Assembly: GCF_016862275.1 (NCBI RefSeq)
Contig: NZ_BOMQ01000008.1
Span: 539,826 to 603,825 of the forward strand
Length of the DNA stretch: 64,000 bases
Direction of reading: 5' to 3'
DNA from: Actinoplanes nipponensis
Lineage (GTDB): Bacteria > Actinomycetota > Actinomycetes > Mycobacteriales > Micromonosporaceae
In this document: positions 52,405-62,794 of the stretch, piece by piece
Layout of the letters: each line of letters starts with the position of its first letter
How positions within the stretch are numbered: position 1 is the stretch's first letter
Made by a program: the position numbers and the translations under genes
The notes under the pieces: generated by a model
What the model was told of the DNA's origin: nothing
The model's input: only the letters and a program-made list of their open reading frames with translations
The model's database searches: none

Positions 52405-52524
52405 GGGTTCGGCCGCGGCTTTCCCGGACGCGCGCCGGCCCGCGTGGGCGCGTCATCGCCGCGCCGAACCTCGAACGGGCGCCGGAGGGGTACTCTCGCG
52501 CCAGGCCGGATGAGGGGGTCGGAC

Positions 52525-52884
52525 GTGCAGCGCAGGTGGCGGGGTCAGCAGACCTTCCAGGCCGCCGTGCTCGCGATCGCGCTCGTGATCGGCGCGACCC
52601 TGGCCGTGTTCGTCCACAGCGAGCAGGCCGAACAGCCCCGCGTCGCCACGGTGACCGCGGCGGTCGCGCCGGCGGCGATGGTGCCGGTGCTCCCGGCCGC
52701 GCGGCCGATCGCGAAGCCCTCCGTCGGTGCGATCTTCCTGCTGGTCGCCGCGGTTGCCGCGGTCCTGCTCGGGGTGGCGCGACGCTTCAGCTGGGCGGCG
52801 GCCGCCCGGGTGGGCTCGTCGGCCGTGCCCGCGGTCGCTCTCAGCGCAGTGCGAGGACGGGCGCCGCCACGCCGTACGGCGTAG
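52525..52884 (+). CDS. Small membrane protein of unknown function
   Basis: A 119-residue protein with two hydrophobic segments (about 12-30: FQAAVLAIALVIGATLAVFV; about 68-85: VGAIFLLVAAVAAVLLGVA) and a basic tail. I chose the GTG at 52525 with GAGGGGG upstream; an ATG at 52510 lacks a site. It lies 75 bp before secDF. No family recognised. Confidence 0.55.
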   Translation: MQRRWRGQQTFQAAVLAIALVIGATLAVFVHSEQAEQPRVATVTAAVAPAAMVPVLPAARPIAKPSVGAIFLLVAAVAAVLLGVARRFSWAAAARVGSSAVPAVALSAVRGRAPPRRTA

Positions 52885-52958
52885 CAGCGTCCCCCTTTCC
52901 TTTCGCCCGCGCCGGCCCGACGGCCGCGCGGGACATCCTGCGTTGAGGAGCATCGACC

Positions 52959-55199
52959 ATGTCGCGCGCTACTGCCGTGCGCGCTGTCCTGGCCCTGGTC
53001 GTACTGGCGGTGTCGGGTTGGCTGCTGGCCACCCGGACGCCCCAGCTGGGCCTGGACCTGCGCGGCGGCACCCAGATCGTTCTTGAGACCCGGGACGGCG
53101 AGTTCGCCCGGGCGAACGCCGTCACCACCGACGAAGCCCTCGAGGTGCTCCGTCGTCGCGTCGACGAGCTCGGCGTGACCGAGCCGACGCTGGCCCGCTC
53201 CGGCGAGCGGCGCATCATCGTGGAACTGCCCGGCGTCACCGACCCGGCCGAGGCCGTCCGGGTCATCGGCCGCACCGCCCAGCTCACCTTCCATCCCGTC
53301 CTCGGCGCCGCCGAGGCATCGCCGGCCGCCGAGCCGAGGGACCCGGCCGAGCTCGTCCTGCCGTCGGAGGACGGCCGGCCATTGCGGCTGGGTCCGGCCG
53401 CGCTGTCGGGGCAGCAGGTCGGCGGGGCCGACGCCGTCCTCGACCAGTTCGGCGGTTGGCAGGTCTCGCTCGACTTCCGCGGCGACGGCGGCGGCGCCTG
53501 GCAGCAGCTGACCGGCCGGGCGGCCTGTGCGCCGGTCGGTGACCCGGCGCGCCGGGTGGCGATCGTCCTGGACCGGGAGGTGATCTCGTCACCGCAGGTC
53601 GACGGGGACGTCTCCTGCCGGGCCGGCATCGCCGGCGGCCGGACGCAGATCACCGGATCGTTCACCGAGGCCCAGGCCAAGGACCTGGCCCTGCTGGTCC
53701 GCGCCGGTGGGCTGCCGGTCCCGGTGGACACCATCGAGCAGCGTACGGTCGGCCCGACACTGGGCCGGGCGGCGATCGAGGCGTCCGCGACGGCCGCGGT
53801 GCTCGGCACGATCGCCATGCTGCTGTTCATCGTGGGCGTGTACCGGCTGGCGGGCGGGGTGGCCGCAGTCGCGCTGATCGGCTACGGCCTCGTCTCGTAC
53901 GCGGCGCTGCTCGCCCTCGGCGCCACCCTGACCCTGCCCGGCCTGGCCGGGTTCGTCCTGGCGATCGGCATGGCGCTGGACGCCAACGTGCTGATCTTCG
54001 AAAGAGCCCGGGAGGAGTACGCCGCCCGCGGCGCGCGGCGCAGCCTGCGGACCGCGCTGCGGGGCGGCTTCAGGAACGCCTGGTCCGCCATCGCCGATTC
54101 CAACATCACCACGCTGCTCGCCGCCGGACTGCTGTTCTTCCTGGCCTCCGGGCCGGTGCGGGGCTTCGGGGTCACGCTGACCATCGGCGTGTTGGCCTCG
54201 ATGTTCACCGCGCTGGTGCTGACCCGGGTGCTCGCGTCCCCGCTCATGGGCAGCCGCTGGGCGCAACGCCGGCCGGGCTGGAGCGGGCTGGCCGGCACCG
54301 GCTGGGTGCGGCGCAAGCTGAGCGAGCGCAACCCCGACATCATGGGGCGCCGGCGGGCCTGGCTGGCCCTGGCCGGCGTGGCCACCGCGTTCGCGCTCGC
54401 CGGCATCGGCGTGCGCGGGCTCGACGTCGGCGTCGAGTTCACCGGGGGGCGGTCCGTCGAGTACGCCGCCGCCGTGCCGCTGTCGGCCGACACCGCGCGC
54501 GCGGCGGTGACCTCGGCGGGCCTGGACCGGGCGGTGGTCAACACCTCCGGCGACGGCACCATCAACGTCCGCGCCGGCGCCTTCGGCGAGGACGTCGAGG
54601 CCGACATCCGGTCGGCGCTCACCCGGGCCGGCGGCGGGGAGGTGCAGCGGCTGCGCGACGAGCGGATCGGCCCGACGCTGGGCGCGGAGCTGCGCCGCAA
54701 CGCCGTCATCGCGGTCGGCGTGGTGCTCGCGGCCCAGCTGGCGTACCTGGCGATCCGGTTCCGCTGGCAGTGGGGCGCGGCTGCGGTGCTGGCCATGTTC
54801 CACGACGTGGTGCTGCTGGTCGGCGTGTTCGCCTGGCTGGGCCGGCCCGTCGACGGGGTGTTCCTGGCCGCGCTGCTCACCGTGATCGGCTACTCGGTCA
54901 ACGACTCGGTCGTCATCTTCGACCGCATGCGCGAACTGGTCCGGGCGAAATCCGGCCGGCCCTTCGCGGAGCTGGCCAACTCCGGCTCGCTGCAGACCGT
55001 GCCGCGTACGGTCAACACCGGCCTCGGCGCCATCTTCATCCTCACCGCCCTGGCCGTGCTCGGCGGCGACTCGCTGTTCGACTTCGCGCTGGCGCTGCTG
55101 ATCGGGATCACCGTCGGGACGTACTCGTCGGTCTTCCTCGCCGCGCCGATGACCGTGATGTTCGAGTCGCGGCGCGGCGGCCTGGCGGCGCGAGGGTGA
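52959..55199 (+). CDS. secDF: SecDF fusion protein
   Basis: A 746-residue fusion of SecD and SecF, the membrane proteins that use proton flow to help preprotein export. SecD part: LGLDLRGGTQIVLET, then P1 domain, DRTVGPTLGR-type and GMALDANVLIFERAREE. SecF part begins near residue 470: GLDVGVEFTGGRSVEY, RIGPTLGAELRR, GYSVNDSVVIFDRMRE. Actinomycetes normally have separate secD and secF plus such an extra fused copy. The gene is stand-alone with a strong terminator. It may support the heavy export load seen in this window. Confidence 0.93.
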   Translation: MSRATAVRAVLALVVLAVSGWLLATRTPQLGLDLRGGTQIVLETRDGEFARANAVTTDEALEVLRRRVDELGVTEPTLARSGERRIIVELPGVTDPAEAVRVIGRTAQLTFHPVLGAAEASPAAEPRDPAELVLPSEDGRPLRLGPAALSGQQVGGADAVLDQFGGWQVSLDFRGDGGGAWQQLTGRAACAPVGDPARRVAIVLDREVISSPQVDGDVSCRAGIAGGRTQITGSFTEAQAKDLALLVRAGGLPVPVDTIEQRTVGPTLGRAAIEASATAAVLGTIAMLLFIVGVYRLAGGVAAVALIGYGLVSYAALLALGATLTLPGLAGFVLAIGMALDANVLIFERAREEYAARGARRSLRTALRGGFRNAWSAIADSNITTLLAAGLLFFLASGPVRGFGVTLTIGVLASMFTALVLTRVLASPLMGSRWAQRRPGWSGLAGTGWVRRKLSERNPDIMGRRRAWLALAGVATAFALAGIGVRGLDVGVEFTGGRSVEYAAAVPLSADTARAAVTSAGLDRAVVNTSGDGTINVRAGAFGEDVEADIRSALTRAGGGEVQRLRDERIGPTLGAELRRNAVIAVGVVLAAQLAYLAIRFRWQWGAAAVLAMFHDVVLLVGVFAWLGRPVDGVFLAALLTVIGYSVNDSVVIFDRMRELVRAKSGRPFAELANSGSLQTVPRTVNTGLGAIFILTALAVLGGDSLFDFALALLIGITVGTYSSVFLAAPMTVMFESRRGGLAARG

Positions 55200-55203
55200 C
55201 CTC

Positions 55204-55237
55204 GCCACTCCCGCCGGCGCAGGCCGGCGGGAGTGGC
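55204..55237 (+). terminator. Terminator after secDF
   Basis: A perfect 15-bp stem (GCCACTCCCGCCGGC) with a GCAG loop, 5 bp after the secDF stop. It also lies 8 bp from the convergent kinase stop, so it can serve both. Confidence 0.85.
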
Positions 55238-55244
55238 CCGGCCG

Positions 55245-57220
55245 TCAACCGCTCCGGTGCGGGTCCACTGCGGGGCGTACGTGAGCGCCGGGAAGGGTGA
55301 TGCGGAACGTGCTTCCCCGGTTCACGGTGCTGGTGGCCGAGACGGCGCCGCCGTGCGCTTCGCAGAGGTGTTTCGTGATCGCCAGGCCCAGTCCGGTGCC
55401 ACCGGTGAGCCGGCTACGGGATGCGTCCGATCGCCAGAAGCGGTCGAAGACATGGGGAAGCTCCTCGGCGGAGATGCCGCATCCGGTGTCCGTCACCTCG
55501 AACCCGACGGTGTCTCCGTCGGCCCAGGTCCGGACGCTGATCTCGCCGCCCGCCGGCGTGTAGCGGACGGCGTTGCCGACCAGGTTGCTCAGCGCCTGGC
55601 GTAACCGGGTGGGATCGGCGAGCACAGGCAGGCGCCCGCGGGTGACGGAGCGCAGGGTGATGTGGCGTTCGTCGGCGGCGGCCTGATGTGCCGCCGCGAC
55701 CTGGTCCGCGATGTCGGCGGCATCGGTCAGCTCGGGGTGCAGCCGCAGCCGACCGGCATCAGCCTGGGCCAGGTCCTGCAGGTCGTCGACCAGGCGCTGG
55801 AGCAGGACGGATTCGGTGAGCAACATGTCGATCAGCTCGGGATCGGCGGTGGCCAGACCGTCATGGGTGGCCTCGAGCCAGCCGGTGATGTTGCCCAGCG
55901 GGTTGCGCAGTTCGTGGGCGATGTCGCCGATCAGGGCCTGCCGTTGGCGTTCGGTGCTTTCCAACTGTTCCGACATGGCGTTGAACGCATCGGCGAGCTC
56001 GGCGACCTCACCATGGGCCTTGGTGCGCACGCGAACGGTCCGATCGCCGCCGGCCATCCGATGCGCGGCCGAGGTGACCGCGCGGAGCGGGCGGACCAGC
56101 CGGGTGGCGCTGAGCCAGGCGGCGAACATGGCGACGGCGAGGACGATCGCGGCAGTCACCGCGATACGGGCCGCTCCGGCCCTCGACAGGTCGGCTGTTG
56201 CCGGGGCGGGGCCGTGCGGAGCGGTCAGGAACACCAGTGCGGGGGGCGAGACCGCATCGGTGAGCTGATGGTGCAGAGCTGTGGTGAAGCAACTCCTGGT
56301 CGCAGCCTCGAAATCGGGGGATTCCGCGAGGTATCCGAGATGGTCCTGGACCGCGGCGATCGTCCAGAGCCGGGCCGGAATCAGGTCGGGCACGGAATCG
56401 GTCGCTTCGGACGCGGAGATGACGACAGGCGCAAGTGCCGTCGCACGGGGGTCGGCGGCGACGTTGGTCGGCGTTGTCGAGGCGGCGGTGGCCGGCGACG
56501 AGGACGAGGGCGGCGGAGTGGGAGATGCGGGCAGCTTCTCCAGGCAGGCCGAGACCCCCTGCCGGAACTGGCGATTCACCTCCTGTTCGGCGGAGGTGAG
56601 CACACTCAGCGGGTTGATCGAGTCGCTCACGCAGCGCCGGGAGTCGTAGACGGGTGCGAGTTCCTCGAGGGTGGGCACCACGACGAAGGGGCGTCCGTTC
56701 GGGCTGGACGCGACGCGGGCATCGATGTCGTAGGCGGTGCGAAGGCACTTCGCTAGCCGGTCGGCGACGCCCCTCAGATCGCGCCGGTACCGGTCCGGCA
56801 GGGGCGCCAGCCGGGCGACCGCGCGGCGGTCGATCAGGTTGGCCGGTGCCCGTGGCTGCAGCGTCGCGTCGACGTGCAGAGGATCGATGAGGGCGTCTCT
56901 CTGCAAAGGCAGAACCGGGGCGTCGCGGTCGCCGGTGTCGGCTATCGGCATGCGGTCCAGGGAGGCCAGGGCTATGCGCCGGCCACTCTGGGCCGCGAGT
57001 GCGTCAAGCGTGGGCCGTACCCCCTCCCACGAGGCATGGGTGGCCGCGTAGCCGAGCAACTGGTCGTAGAGGCGGGCGTCCTGGACGGCGTTCGCCCCGG
57101 ACTGCTGCTGAATGTTGTCGGCGGTCGTCTGCGTCGCGAGCCATGCGGTGACGGCGATGGAGAAGGCCGCGATCAGCACCGAGATGGCGAAGAAGCGCAG
57201 GAGCAGTGTCGACCGGCGGA

Positions 57221-57224
<4 letters not shown>
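55245..57224 (-). CDS. Membrane sensor histidine kinase with large sensor
   Basis: A 659-residue kinase. TM1 at about 9-30, a 320-residue extracytoplasmic sensor with four cysteines (160, 198, 227, 312), TM2 at about 350-372, then HAMP. Phospho-acceptor H437 in GDIAHELRNPLGNI; ATPase motifs NLVGNAVRYTP, DTGCGIS and GGTGLGLAI. The sensor has no relative known to me and contains a Pro-Ser-Thr linker around 232-255. The cysteines may form disulfides. Its ATG overlaps the stop of the response-regulator gene, forming an operon. Confidence 0.9.
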
Positions 57225-57946
<722 letters not shown>

Positions 57947-58037
57947 GCCGACAGTGTGCCTGAGCTGCGCTCTGACCAGCCAGCCATGCCCGGCCGAGGC
58001 CCCCATCGACGCCTCCCTGATCCGGCGAGGTTCGCTG

Positions 58038-58994
58038 TCATGACCGGTTCCCCGGCTTTCCGGGTGCCACGGAGCGGGCGACGGTCGCCGCGACAGCTGC
58101 GGCCAGGGGCGTTGCGGTGACGCCGAGTTCCCTGCTGGTGCGAGTGCTGTCCACCGTCCACGGCCGGGCGTACTGGTGTGACAACTGCCCGAGGGCACGG
58201 GCGTCGGCATTGAACAACCCGGCCAGGCGCAGCAGCGTGACGCTCAGCGTGCCCGGCCGCCGGAGTTCGCCACCTCGGTTGCGCGCGACCGCCGCGATGA
58301 ACTCCCGGCCCGTCGGTGCGCCGTCGGCGGGCACCAGCCAACGCTGCGCCCCCGCCTGGGCCGACGACTCCCGCACACCCAGAGCGGCCAGCGTGTGGGC
58401 CACGTCCGGGGTGTACGACAGGGCGTGCGGCTGATCGAGCGAAATCGGCCACCGCGGCGCCCGGCCGGCGGAGACCGGGTCGAGCACCAACGCGTGCGGG
58501 ACGGCAGCGGTGACGCCGGGCCCGAAGAAGTCGCTGGCGTGCACCACGGACACGCCCGACACCCGGGCGGACCGGGCCGCCTCGACGAGCTGTGCGGCCA
58601 GCCGGTGACGCAGCCGGCCTTTGGCCCCGACCGGCGCGGCGGGCGTGTCCTCGGTGATCGGGCCCGTGGGGGCGCCCACGGCGTACAGGTTGTCGAGGTA
58701 GATCAGGGGTGCCCCGGTGGCCGCGGCCGCCGCCAGGGCGGTCGTGGCGATCCGGGGCAGGGACTCGTTCCAGGCCGCGTACGGCGCGCCGGCGACGTGG
58801 TACAGCACGCCGCCGCCGGCCGCTGCCGCCGCAGCAGCCGGCTCCCGCAGGTCCACGGTCGTGTGCTCGACACCGGCCGGAAGGCGGGCCGGACGGGTAC
58901 GGGTGAGCACGCGTACCCGGTGGCCGTCGGCGGCGAGCCGGGCGGTGAGCAGGCGGCCCACCTGGCCGTGCCCGAGAATGACATGCAGGGTCAT
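58038..58994 (-). CDS. NAD-dependent epimerase/dehydratase family protein
   Basis: A 318-residue Rossmann-fold protein: MTLHVILGHGQVGRLLTARL is the dinucleotide site; IYLDNLYAVGAP holds the usual strand and tyrosine region (the YxxxK motif is not clear). It resembles NmrA/SDR-extended proteins. Its ATG overlaps the stop of the DUF4386 gene, and both are likely controlled from 59813. Reaction unknown. Confidence 0.8.
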   Translation of the reverse strand: MTLHVILGHGQVGRLLTARLAADGHRVRVLTRTRPARLPAGVEHTTVDLREPAAAAAAAGGGVLYHVAGAPYAAWNESLPRIATTALAAAAATGAPLIYLDNLYAVGAPTGPITEDTPAAPVGAKGRLRHRLAAQLVEAARSARVSGVSVVHASDFFGPGVTAAVPHALVLDPVSAGRAPRWPISLDQPHALSYTPDVAHTLAALGVRESSAQAGAQRWLVPADGAPTGREFIAAVARNRGGELRRPGTLSVTLLRLAGLFNADARALGQLSHQYARPWTVDSTRTSRELGVTATPLAAAVAATVARSVAPGKPGNRS

Positions 58995-59761
58995 GACAGC
59001 TTCTGGGTGTTGCCGCGGCGCGCCCGCAGGATGATGACGGCCGCGGTGGCCATGAACCAGAACTGCACGACGGTGGTGCCCACGACGACCAGCGGGCCGA
59101 TGTCGGCACCGGCGAGTTCCGCCGCCGGCAGGGCGACCGCCAGGCCGGCGACACCCCCGAAGACGGTGAGCCACCGAGGTGCGTACGCCCGGACGGCCCA
59201 GGTCGCGCAGAGCACCGCACCGGCACCGAAGGCGGAGACGCCGAGCAGTTCCCCGATGCCGCCGCCGAAGTCGTTGACCACCGTGAACTGCACCGCCAGC
59301 ACCCGGCGCAGCGCGTCGTCGCCGCCCTGCCACTGCTCCGCCAGCCCCGGCATGGTGGTCAGCCAGCGGGAGATGCCGATGGCGCGGGCCAGCGCGGAGA
59401 CTGCGGCCAGGGCCACCGCCATCCGCGTCACGGTCCGCGACCGTCCGGCCGGATCGGTCAACGCGGTCACGGTCAAGGCGATGACCGGCAGGAACAGCAG
59501 CGAGTACGCGAGATAGAACAGGTAGCCCAGGCGCACGGCCGCGAGGTTGTCCGCGACCAGCGGCAGGGTGGTGGCGGCGGGGGCGTCCAGGCCCGCCGGC
59601 CAGTTCACCGCCCGCCCGAGAACCACCACGGGCACGAAGATCAGCAGCGACTCGACCAGCAGCAGCGCGCCGACCGCGGCGTACCAGGTCCGGGTGCGGG
59701 CGGTTCGCTCGGCAGCGGGACCCCGCAGGGTGGGAGCGGGTGTCCCGAGGGCAGTGCTCAC
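58991..59761 (-). CDS. DUF4386 membrane protein
   Basis: A 256-residue protein with six predicted helices (LLLVESLLIFVPVVVLG, YLFYLAYSLLFLPVIALTV, GAVLCATWAVRAYAP and others) and ISRWLTTMPGLAEQW in a loop, matching DUF4386. Function unknown. First gene of a two-gene operon with the epimerase-like gene. Confidence 0.8.
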   Translation of the reverse strand: MSTALGTPAPTLRGPAAERTARTRTWYAAVGALLLVESLLIFVPVVVLGRAVNWPAGLDAPAATTLPLVADNLAAVRLGYLFYLAYSLLFLPVIALTVTALTDPAGRSRTVTRMAVALAAVSALARAIGISRWLTTMPGLAEQWQGGDDALRRVLAVQFTVVNDFGGGIGELLGVSAFGAGAVLCATWAVRAYAPRWLTVFGGVAGLAVALPAAELAGADIGPLVVVGTTVVQFWFMATAAVIILRARRGNTQKLS

Positions 59762-59812
59762 GATGGCCTCCGGTGGGTCACGGGAACGTTGGCCTGATGA
59801 CAGTAGGTTTAT

Positions 59813-59829
59813 TTGACACTGTTAGTCAA
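59813..59829. promoter_or_regulatory. Operator-like repeat overlapping a -35 box
   Basis: TTGAC-ACTGTTA-GTCAA. On the minus strand TTGACT, an 18-bp spacer and TACTGT form a promoter for the DUF4386 operon, so a protein bound to the repeat would block it. No TetR or MarR gene is next to it. Confidence 0.5.
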
Positions 59830-60615
59830 GGCTGGCGAGGTCAGCGGCCGGGCGGGGTCGTCGAGAAGGTGCGTCCCCGTTCCTCGACCGGGGGGAGGTG
59901 AGGGAGGAACGGGGACGCGAGAAGAGGCGACGGCGATCGGGGGAAGAATCGCGTCGCCTCGTGGTCTCCGGCGTCGAACCCCACTGCTACCCATGGGAAG
60001 GCCGGGGCTTGACGGCAACGGGCCTTTCGTCCGCGGAAATGGTGCCGCGTATACCGGAGGCGCTGTCGCGCAGGTGGCGCGGATCCGGCCGGTGCGAGGA
60101 TTTCCTCGGCCACCGCTGGGCCAGATCCTGGCATAGCGGAACCAGCTCCCGCAAGGCTGCCGCCGGCCTGACTGAAGTCCGCCCGAGTCCGATGACATCG
60201 CGCACCTCAATGCTTACGGCGAGCTATTCATACGATTGACGTCATGAACCGGCGACGACCGGCAGAAACCCGCGACGGCGGTTCGTGTCGGCGATCGGCC
60301 TGGTCGCGGGGCCTCCACTTTTGTCGGCCGCGTGTGAAAGTCTCATGAAGATCGGCGCAAAATGCATATTGTGAGCCCGTGGCGGAGGGCCTTCTTTCGT
60401 TTCCGGGGCCGCGCCGGGTCATGCGCATTGTTGATATCGCGAGGTTTCGGTTATCGTCATGGCGCACCTTCTCGAAGCAAGGCCGGTGAAGGCGCGTCCC
60501 ACCTCGGTGTCCCTGTCCTCCAGCCACTCTCCCACCCCATGGGGAGGGAGGACAGGGGCGCCGAGCCCACCCGACTCACGGTTCTTGACCGCTTCGGACC
60601 GAGTGGGGTGATCGC
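59830..60615. other. Gene-free stretch with two long hairpins
   Basis: No convincing gene in about 785 bp. Two long inverted repeats stand out: GCGTCCCCGTTCCTC with its exact complement (59871-59885 and 59904-59918, 18-base loop), and CCCTGTCCTCC with its complement (60511-60521 and 60547-60557) around a CCCCATGGGG centre (60535-60544). The second lies about 60 bp before the small HTH gene. Confidence 0.5.
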
Positions 60616-60966
60616 TTGTCGAATACGCCGTCATTTGCCGCACAGTCCCGACCTGGACCCACCATGGATAACAGAAGAGCATCGGGCGACCCGTTGCCAC
60701 GGCGCCCCGGGGCGCCGATCGGACGTGAGCCCAACGAGCTCCTGCGCGAGGCTCGCCGCCGCCACGGCCTCACCCGGCGTCAGTTGGCAGACGCCGTCAA
60801 TGCCGTCGACGACGCGGATCCGGATCACCCGATGACCGCACACGACGTGGGCAAACTCGAGCAGGGCCTGGTTCGCTGGCCGATGGAGCACCGGAGGAGG
60901 GCGTTGCGGGCCGTGCTGGGCGCGGCCGAGGATGCCGAGTTGGGTCTCTACAACCTCCGGGCATGA
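60616..60966 (+). CDS. Small HTH (XRE-like) protein
   Basis: A 116-residue protein whose centre is an XRE-type HTH: LLREARRRHGLTRRQLADAVNA followed by MTAHDVGKLEQGLVRWP. The N-terminal 35 residues are polar; the C-terminus is a short helix. The start is uncertain: TTG at 60616 with GGGGTG upstream, or ATG at 60664. Similar HTH parts head larger actinobacterial regulators, so this may be a short form of one. Confidence 0.65.
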   Translation: MSNTPSFAAQSRPGPTMDNRRASGDPLPRRPGAPIGREPNELLREARRRHGLTRRQLADAVNAVDDADPDHPMTAHDVGKLEQGLVRWPMEHRRRALRAVLGAAEDAELGLYNLRA

Positions 60967-61026
60967 TCAGGACACGGTCCAGCTCACCCCCCTCAGGTCG
61001 GCGCGACAGTTGCCGTTAAGCCGGAT

Positions 61027-62556
61027 GTGCGGATGCCGGTAGTAGCGCCCCTGCTGGTGACGGGTGTGGCCGTCGCCTTCCAATGGGTTCTGCCCGCGTT
61101 GCCGTCGCAGCTGGGATTCGAGCTCTCCGATGTCCTGATCGCTGGTGCGAGTGGCTACGGCTGTGCCGGCTACCTGCGCCAGGCGCGCAGCCATCGCGGA
61201 CGCGCACGCGCCGGATTCATCGCCGGTTGCGCCGCCGCCGGTATGTGGAGTCTGGCCAACCTGCTCTTCCTGTTGACCGCCTACGGGCTGCCGCACAGAA
61301 GTGGCCGGCTGGTGGGCGACATCCTGAGCCTCGCCGCGGCCGTCGCGGTGCCGGTGGGCCTCCTGCTCCTGGCTCCGCCGCTGCACGGGATGGCCCGCTT
61401 TCGCCGGCTCATCGACGTCGCTGCGGTGTCCGGGGCCACGTTCGCGCTCACCTGGCAATTCGTCCTGCTCCCGTCGCTGCATCGGATGGGCTCCGGTCCC
61501 ACCGCGCTCGCTGCCGCGCAGACCCTGCCCGAGGTGATCGCCTGCGCGATCGCGTTGGTGACGATGGCGGCGACAGCCGGAGGGAACAGCAACCACGCGC
61601 TGCGGTTGCTGGCCCTGGCCACCGTCGTTCTCGCGGTGACGGCGTTGCTGTCGCTCCGCAACGGCATGGAGGGCTCGCCCTGGTACGCCACCGGAGTCGG
61701 CGGTGGCTACGTCTTCGCCGCCGGGCTGATGGCGATGGCGAGCCGCGAGGACATGCCTGGTGGCTCGACCGCGAGCGTCAGACGGCTCGTGGCCAGTGCC
61801 TGGGTCCTGCTCGCCTACGCCCCGATCGTGGGAGCGGTCGCCGCGACCGCCGTCCTGCAACTGCGAACCGGCACCATCGGGCCCGTCGTCGTCTGGGTGC
61901 TGCTGGGCACCTTCTCGCTGGTGCTGCTGCGTCAGTTCCTGACGCTGGCCACGGTGTCCGCCCTGGCTGTCAGGCTGGCCGCGCAGACGGAGGAACTGGC
62001 CCACCAGGCGCACCATGACGCGTTGACCGGGTTACCGAACCGCGCTGCCTTCTATGCCGCCGGGGCAACGGCGCTGACCGGCGGCGAACGCCCGATCATG
62101 ATCATGCTTATCGATCTTGATGGATTCAAGGCCGTCAACGACACGCTCGGCCACGCCGCGGGGGACGAGGTGCTCGTGGCGGTGTCGGCGCGGCTCCTCG
62201 CGGCTCTGCGCCCGGACGACGTGGTGGCCCGGCTCGGCGGCGACGAGTTCGCCGTGCTCCTGACCGACGTGCCGGTCCAGACGGGAATCGGCACCGCGAA
62301 GCGAGTCGTGCATTCGCTGTCCGAGCCTATGCGGATCCATTCGACCGACGTCGCCGTGGGATGCAGCATCGGCGTGACCACCGCAGCCGGGGGCGCCGAC
62401 GATATCAGCGCCCTGATCCGCGAGGCGGACCTGGCCATGTATGCCGCCAAGAGCCACGGCAAAGGTGTCATCCGAGTATATGAGCCGCCGCGTCGTGTTG
62501 TTCCACCCCCCGTGGCGGTGGCCGGAACCAGCGTTGCCGGCGGCAGCATCTCGTGA
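61027..62556 (+). CDS. Membrane diguanylate cyclase (GGDEF)
   Basis: A 509-residue protein with about eight to nine membrane helices in the first 310 residues and a C-terminal GGDEF domain. HDALTGLPNRAAFY, DLDGFKAVNDTLGHAAGDEVL and the catalytic GGDEF are intact; RPDD five residues before it is an I-site, so product inhibition is expected. It may sense a membrane or small-molecule signal. GTG at 61027 or ATG at 61033. Confidence 0.9.
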   Translation: MRMPVVAPLLVTGVAVAFQWVLPALPSQLGFELSDVLIAGASGYGCAGYLRQARSHRGRARAGFIAGCAAAGMWSLANLLFLLTAYGLPHRSGRLVGDILSLAAAVAVPVGLLLLAPPLHGMARFRRLIDVAAVSGATFALTWQFVLLPSLHRMGSGPTALAAAQTLPEVIACAIALVTMAATAGGNSNHALRLLALATVVLAVTALLSLRNGMEGSPWYATGVGGGYVFAAGLMAMASREDMPGGSTASVRRLVASAWVLLAYAPIVGAVAATAVLQLRTGTIGPVVVWVLLGTFSLVLLRQFLTLATVSALAVRLAAQTEELAHQAHHDALTGLPNRAAFYAAGATALTGGERPIMIMLIDLDGFKAVNDTLGHAAGDEVLVAVSARLLAALRPDDVVARLGGDEFAVLLTDVPVQTGIGTAKRVVHSLSEPMRIHSTDVAVGCSIGVTTAAGGADDISALIREADLAMYAAKSHGKGVIRVYEPPRRVVPPPVAVAGTSVAGGSIS

Positions 62557-62794
62557 TCGATCCGGTCGTTCGGGCCCGGCGGCGCATTAATAAGCCGGCG
62601 AACATAAATGACCGGACCGGCCGCCGCGGAACGGTTTTTCCGGGGGTGCCGGCCGCCTTGCCGGCGAGACCGTAACCGGATTTTCACGGTTTTCTTATTT
62701 CTCCCTTTCCTGACTGGGCAAAGCCCGCGCGGCGCGGCAGATTGTGCCGTGCAAGTCGGCCCCCGGGCCGGGTGTTCAGGGAAGGGATCGGAAT

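Noticed and set aside
59987..60205. Minus-strand ORF in the gene-free stretch
   Set aside because: No ribosome site, no family pattern and low-complexity arginine/proline composition.
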